Source: Chitinophaga fulva (GTDB lineage: Bacteria; Bacteroidota; Bacteroidia; Chitinophagales; Chitinophagaceae). Taken from it: 64,000 bases of DNA. Below are positions 60,425 to 64,000 of this stretch, one piece after another (the stretch's first letter is position 1; each line of letters opens with the position of its first letter). The notes under the pieces are model-generated. The model did not search any database. It was not told the origin of the DNA and saw only the letters and a list, made by a program, of their open reading frames with translations. The translations under genes and the position numbers were made by a program. The stretch is from the NCBI RefSeq assembly GCF_012927205.1, contig NZ_JABBGC010000004.1, positions 1,094,485 to 1,158,484 on the forward strand, written 5' to 3'.

Positions 60425-61168
60425 ATGACTCCTTTAGTGGAACTGATCACAGCATGGGACGCATATGCCGGTCAGGCTGATAAGCCTGCCGTGGCGGACT
60501 TTTGCGCTCAATACCTGCGGAAGCAGACAAAGAAAAAAAAGGACAAATCCGTGGAAACCCCGGCGCCGGACATGGATGGCCTCATTTCGGAACTGATCGG
60601 CAGAATGAGCGGCATGCACACCATCTACGCTAAAATGATGATGAAAGAATGGCCGGACATCGAACTGGAATGGTTTTATTTGTTGAATGTGATCAAGTAC
60701 AAAAAAGAAGCAAGGAAAACGGATATTATCAGTCTCTGTATGATGGAGCAGTCCACCGGCATCGATATCCTTAACAGGATGAAGAAGAGAGCCCTCATCA
60801 CGGAGAAAAATGATCCGGCCGATAAAAGGGCGAAACTGATCAGCATCACAGAGAAAGGTAACGCCCTGCTGTACAAAAGCGGCAGCAGCCTGTTCAAAGT
60901 GTCCTATATTCTTTACCATGATGTGGAGGAAGAAGACAAACAGGCGCTTATCCGTATCATGGGGCAGGTACATAACCGCAGCAGGCCACTGTTGGCCGAA
61001 GGCAAACAACTTAAATTAGACGACATCCTGACGGAACGTTACGGTAAAAATGCGTTGGCAGAAGTGGAGGTGGCTTTCGCCCGGCTGGTAAAAGAACGCG
61101 AAAAAATGCTCGCCGAACGCCGAAAAGAAGAGCCTATAGACGATATTATCCGGTCACTGTATAAATAA
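60425..61168 (+). CDS. MarR-type winged-helix regulator
   Basis: DNA-binding protein of 247 aa. The MarR fold lies in the middle (about 60-165): WFYLLNVIKYKKEARKTDIISLCMMEQSTGIDILNRMKKRALI, then the wing with the hallmark NDPADKRAKLISITEKGNALL. The N-terminal 50 residues contain a Lys-rich stretch, and a C-terminal helix (LVKEREKMLAERRKEEPIDD) makes it longer than the typical 140-160 aa. It is preceded by two operator-like repeats. The AraC gene starts 8 nt after it. Confidence 0.85.
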   Translation: MTPLVELITAWDAYAGQADKPAVADFCAQYLRKQTKKKKDKSVETPAPDMDGLISELIGRMSGMHTIYAKMMMKEWPDIELEWFYLLNVIKYKKEARKTDIISLCMMEQSTGIDILNRMKKRALITEKNDPADKRAKLISITEKGNALLYKSGSSLFKVSYILYHDVEEEDKQALIRIMGQVHNRSRPLLAEGKQLKLDDILTERYGKNALAEVEVAFARLVKEREKMLAERRKEEPIDDIIRSLYK

Positions 61169-61175
61169 CCTGGAA

Positions 61176-62117
61176 ATGCCTGCCAACACCTCCCGCAAAG
61201 AAATACCGCAATACGGACTGGAAGATTCCCGGCAACTGCACCGCGTGCCCGGCAATACTTCCGCATTTGGATACAACAACCTCGCCCCGGCTGCGCGGAT
61301 AAAGGGCTTTGAACTGTATTCCAGCGAAGGCGTGCGCGCGCAAATGGGGCCACTGAAATCGGACTATTACCGTATCAGCATCTCTGTGCGCGGCACCACG
61401 GAAATACAATTAGGACTGGAAGACTTTACCCACAGCAATGGCACCATCAGCTTTACTTTCCCGGGCCAGATATTCAGTAAACGGGGCCTGAGCGATGATG
61501 CCTTTGGTTATTACCTGTTGTTTGAACCTGGCTTCCTGGAAGATATTATTTCCCCCGACCGTATCCCGGTGGAGTTCCCCTTTTTTGCCTTTGCAGGCGT
61601 ACCGTTTATGCAGCTGTCACCGGCTGAACTGGAGATGACGGTTGATTTTGCAGCACGGATGAACGCAGAACTGCAACGGCATCAACCTGGCCATGATAAA
61701 GCGGTGCGCATGTACCTATACCTGATGTTGCTGGAGCTGAAGCGCAGTTATCTGCGCCAGGGCTTTGGTGTCACGGAACGGGATGACAAACCTGTTTACC
61801 TCGTGCCGCGTTACAGGAAGTTGGTCAGCGAACATTTTCTCACCAAACGGAAAGTGGCAGATTATGCTGCCATATTAGGCGTAACACCCAACCATCTGAA
61901 CAGGGCTATCCGGGAACATACCGGTCATACCGCCTCCGAAGCCATTACAGATATGCTGGTGCGGGAAGCCAAGGCGGCCCTGCGTTATACGGATATCACC
62001 ATTGCCGGCATATCCGATCAGCTGCATTTCAGCGACCCTGCGGGTTTTAACCGCTTCTTTAAGGAGAAGACAGGGCTTACGCCACTGGCTTTCCGGAAAA
62101 ATGCCGTATCCGGTTAA
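61176..62117 (+). CDS. AraC-family transcription regulator
   Basis: Regulator of 313 aa. The N-terminal half is a cupin-like sensing region (about 40-150, TTEIQLGLEDF and FTFPGQIFSKRGL). The C-terminal AraC double helix-turn-helix (about 215-313) is clear: VADYAAILGVTPNHLNRAIREHTGHTASEAI and IAGISDQLHFSDPAGFNRFFKEKTGLTPLAFRK. It starts 8 nt after the MarR gene and lies 71 nt before the SDR gene on the same strand, which it may control. Confidence 0.93.
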   Translation: MPANTSRKEIPQYGLEDSRQLHRVPGNTSAFGYNNLAPAARIKGFELYSSEGVRAQMGPLKSDYYRISISVRGTTEIQLGLEDFTHSNGTISFTFPGQIFSKRGLSDDAFGYYLLFEPGFLEDIISPDRIPVEFPFFAFAGVPFMQLSPAELEMTVDFAARMNAELQRHQPGHDKAVRMYLYLMLLELKRSYLRQGFGVTERDDKPVYLVPRYRKLVSEHFLTKRKVADYAAILGVTPNHLNRAIREHTGHTASEAITDMLVREAKAALRYTDITIAGISDQLHFSDPAGFNRFFKEKTGLTPLAFRKNAVSG

Positions 62118-62188
62118 TTTAATGCAGCATTGGGTTAACGATGCTCCGCCTTTTATGCGCCAATTTTACAGCATAAAAGAAACCCGAT

Positions 62189-62908
62189 ATGTCTGCTTCA
62201 TTTGAAAATTCCCGTGTAATCATTGCCGGAGGTTCTTCCGGCATCGGACTGGCTACCGCCGCTTTACTGACAGCTGAAAAAGCCCATGTGACCATCACCG
62301 GACGTACTGCCGGACGTTTGCAGGAGGCGGCCAAAGCCGTGCCCGTGGCGGCTACCGCGGTGGTGGATGGCAACGACCGTTCTGCCCTCGATCAGTTCTT
62401 CGCTGCACAAAATAGTATCGATCACCTGGTGATCGCCCTGAGCGGGGCCAAAGGCGCCGGTATGTTCAAAGACCTGTCGCTGGACGATCTGCGGGCCGGC
62501 TTTGAAGGCAAGTTCTGGCCCCAGCTGCAAACCTTACAGGCGGCACTGCCCTATATGCGCCCCGGTGGCAGCGTTACCATGATCACCGCCATCAGCGCTA
62601 TCTCCAAAAGTCCCGGTACGGCCGGACTGGCGGCCATCAACGGCGCCATCGAACTGATGGTCCCGGGGCTGGCAAAAGAACTGCAACCTTTACGGATCAA
62701 CGCTGTTTCTCCCGGTGTGGTAGATACGCCGTGGTGGGACTTCCTGCCGGCAGATGCCAAGGCGGATACCTTCAACGCGTACGCTGCGCAACTGCCTACC
62801 GGTAAAGTGGCCGCCGCAACCGACATTGCGGAAGCGGTGCTCTTTCTGATGCACAACAGCAATACCACCGGCACCATCCTCCGTTGCGACGGTGGGTTCA
62901 GCCTATAA
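62189..62908 (+). CDS. Short-chain dehydrogenase/reductase-like protein lacking the canonical Tyr-Lys pair
   Basis: Rossmann-fold protein of 239 aa. The nucleotide-binding loop is GGSSGIG (14-20), with Arg39 in TGRT suggesting NADP, and LVIALSGAKGAG occupies the usual NNAG region. After the MITAISAISKSPG segment, the position of the catalytic Tyr-x3-Lys reads LAAIN: Leu147 and Asn151 replace Tyr and Lys. The rest is typical (LRINAVSPGVVDTPW, GTILRCDGGFSL). It may be inactive as a dehydrogenase or use another mechanism. It follows the AraC gene and ends at an intrinsic terminator. Confidence 0.88.
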   Translation: MSASFENSRVIIAGGSSGIGLATAALLTAEKAHVTITGRTAGRLQEAAKAVPVAATAVVDGNDRSALDQFFAAQNSIDHLVIALSGAKGAGMFKDLSLDDLRAGFEGKFWPQLQTLQAALPYMRPGGSVTMITAISAISKSPGTAGLAAINGAIELMVPGLAKELQPLRINAVSPGVVDTPWWDFLPADAKADTFNAYAAQLPTGKVAAATDIAEAVLFLMHNSNTTGTILRCDGGFSL

Positions 62909-62912
62909 CAGC

Positions 62913-62948
62913 AAAAGGTCAGGGGAAAACATCTTCCCCTGACCTTTT
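62913..62948 (+). terminator. Intrinsic terminator after the SDR gene
   Basis: A perfect stem of about 15 bp (AAAAGGTCAGGGGAA / TTCCCCTGACCTTTT), 6-nt loop and T-run, 5 nt after the stop. Confidence 0.93.
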
Positions 62949-63456
62949 TTATCAACAAAATGTAAGTAGTTGGCCGGTATCTCCCTGAACACCCGCCTCT
63001 CTTCCAGCTGATCAAACAGCTGGTTAATCATGATCTTGTTTTGTTGCCCCTGCCTAATATGTTGAACGGGTGAGGGCTTTAACAGCAGAAACCGCTTCCC
63101 GGGGATAGCTTCCGGAACAGGTTCCTGTCCACCGCAAACCAGCTGGTTACCACGTTGATGGATAATCGTTATAGCCCGGAAACTTATCTTCTTCTTTGAA
63201 CATAATCCCTTTTTTACTGTTGTAGTATTTGCAATGATACTGCAGTGAAGCCGATGTATGTAGTGGCAGGTATCATCCCCGAATTCTCAGGACCGACATG
63301 CATTATAGCGCAGCAATACTAAATCGGATGCAATGGAGCATGCGCGGGATTTCTTTTCTCCGGTTACCACCTCGCGAAACCCATTATCCCCACCAGCTAT
63401 AGGTATGTTGGGACTCTCCGGCAATGAAACCAGTTTATTGTACAAACCCAGCTATT
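62949..63456. other. Gene-poor segment, no intact gene seen
   Basis: About 510 nt with no convincing gene. On the minus strand a start at 63203 reads MFKEEDKFPGYNDYPSTW and stops at 63147; the wording recalls the start of a small Bacteroidota protein, but the frame does not continue, so a remnant is possible. A 7-bp palindrome (CCAGCTG / CAGCTGG, 63004-63023) and two CCAGCTGG-like motifs are present. The promoter of the next gene must lie here, but no good match to the consensus was found. Confidence 0.4.
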
Positions 63457-64000
63457 ATGGTAAAGAAGCTGTCCATTTGTGTAAATGTTCAGAGTATTAT
63501 TTTCCGTGTAAAACAATGGTGTTGTGTGCTGCTGTTGCTGTTGGCAGCAAGTCGTGTGAATGCTCAGCAATGTACCGGATCTTTAGGTGACCCGGTTTTT
63601 AAAGAGACCTTCGGCGAGGCGGCTACGGCAACCAAGCCAACGCTGGGCCCCCCATTGCCGGCAGGGATTACCACCTATACCTATTACGCGCCCGGCGTAG
63701 GTTCAAGGCCTACCGGCCCTTATCCCGGCCAGTATACCATCAGTAACACCACGCGGGGGTACAACAACATATACTTCGTGGACCGGCTCGACCACACCAG
63801 TACTGATGGCCGGGGATTTTGTATGGTGGTGGATGCCAATGCCACCCCCGACAAGTTTTATGAACGCACTATCACCGGCCTTTGTGCCGGCACCACCTTT
63901 GAGTTCTCCGCCTGGATCATGAACATCAACCCCAGTGGGGGCGTAGCGCAGCCCAGTCTGCGTTTTGATATCGTGGATGCCAATAATCCCAATGGTGCGC
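63457..64000 (+). CDS. N-terminus of a large secreted surface protein (3' end outside window)
   Basis: The first 181 codons of an exported protein, open at the window edge. An N-terminal basic and hydrophobic segment (WCCVLLLLLAASRVNAQ) is a signal peptide cut near Gln37-Gln38. The mature part starts QCTGSLGDPVFKETFG and continues with beta-rich sequence (YYAPGVGSRPTGPYPGQYTI, DRGFCMVVDANA-like, GLCAGTTFEFSAWIMNIN). This resembles the N-terminal domain of very large Chitinophaga surface proteins that often end in gliding-motility C-terminal or type IX secretion domains. The remainder is not visible, so the class is an inference. Confidence 0.75.
   Translation, partial: MVKKLSICVNVQSIIFRVKQWCCVLLLLLAASRVNAQQCTGSLGDPVFKETFGEAATATKPTLGPPLPAGITTYTYYAPGVGSRPTGPYPGQYTISNTTRGYNNIYFVDRLDHTSTDGRGFCMVVDANATPDKFYERTITGLCAGTTFEFSAWIMNINPSGGVAQPSLRFDIVDANNPNGA

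Noticed and set aside
63147..63203. Short minus-strand gene beginning MFKEEDKFPG
   Set aside because: It stops after 18 codons, and no continuing frame could be joined with confidence. It is only mentioned as a possible remnant.

Overview
The window looks like chromosome of a Bacteroidota bacterium, most probably a Chitinophaga-like member of the Chitinophagaceae. The evidence is three ECF sigma / FecR anti-sigma modules tied to TonB-dependent receptors, two SusC/SusD pairs, many MKK... lipoproteins, promoters of the TTG-N19-TAnnTTTG type, weak Shine-Dalgarno signals and moderate GC. No tRNA, rRNA, CRISPR array, transposase or phage gene was seen.

Layout. 1-7322 (minus): an ECF sigma, FecR, SusC and SusD locus, cut by the left edge. 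7397-7540: an inverted pair of 30-nt palindromic repeats. 7586-8746: a secreted SGNH hydrolase. 8916-14007: an Rhs polymorphic toxin with a GIY-YIG-like nuclease tip and an adjacent leucine-rich putative immunity protein. 14062-15718: two tandem paralogous lipoproteins. 15876-21199 (minus): a GT87-like membrane glycosyltransferase, a LytS-type kinase, a LytTR regulator and a CocE/S15 hydrolase. 21391-38381 (plus): a 17-kb gene run, sigma, FecR, STN-bearing TonB receptor, DUF4397 lipoprotein, unknown lipoprotein, three fasciclin lipoproteins, Oar-like TonB receptor and a five-TIG/NHL lipoprotein, closed by a strong terminator. It has no SusD and no degradative enzyme. 38522: ecotin. 39092-48909 (minus): a second polysaccharide-utilisation locus with GH144-like and GH43-like enzymes.

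48971-55648: a SufR-like cysteine-rich regulator divergent from a three-gene RND efflux operon, with a palindromic operator touching the efflux promoter. 55647-55914: a cruciform-forming repeat cluster. 55881-59553: an unknown protein, a chromate transporter and a DUF3995 membrane protein. 59661-62908: two small unknown genes, then MarR and AraC regulators and a short-chain dehydrogenase-like protein that appears to lack the catalytic Tyr and Lys. 63457 to the right edge: the start of a large secreted surface protein.

How the genes work together. In each sigma/FecR module the STN domain of the receptor is expected to signal through FecR to the ECF factor, so that substrate uptake induces the locus. 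The most notable non-coding signal is a hairpin in the fecR-to-receptor gap of all three modules. In both SusC/SusD loci it is followed by a T-run on the strand opposite to the operon, as expected for a cis-antisense RNA of the DonS type known from Bacteroides. The best candidates for an undescribed system are the fasciclin/TonB run and these antisense elements.
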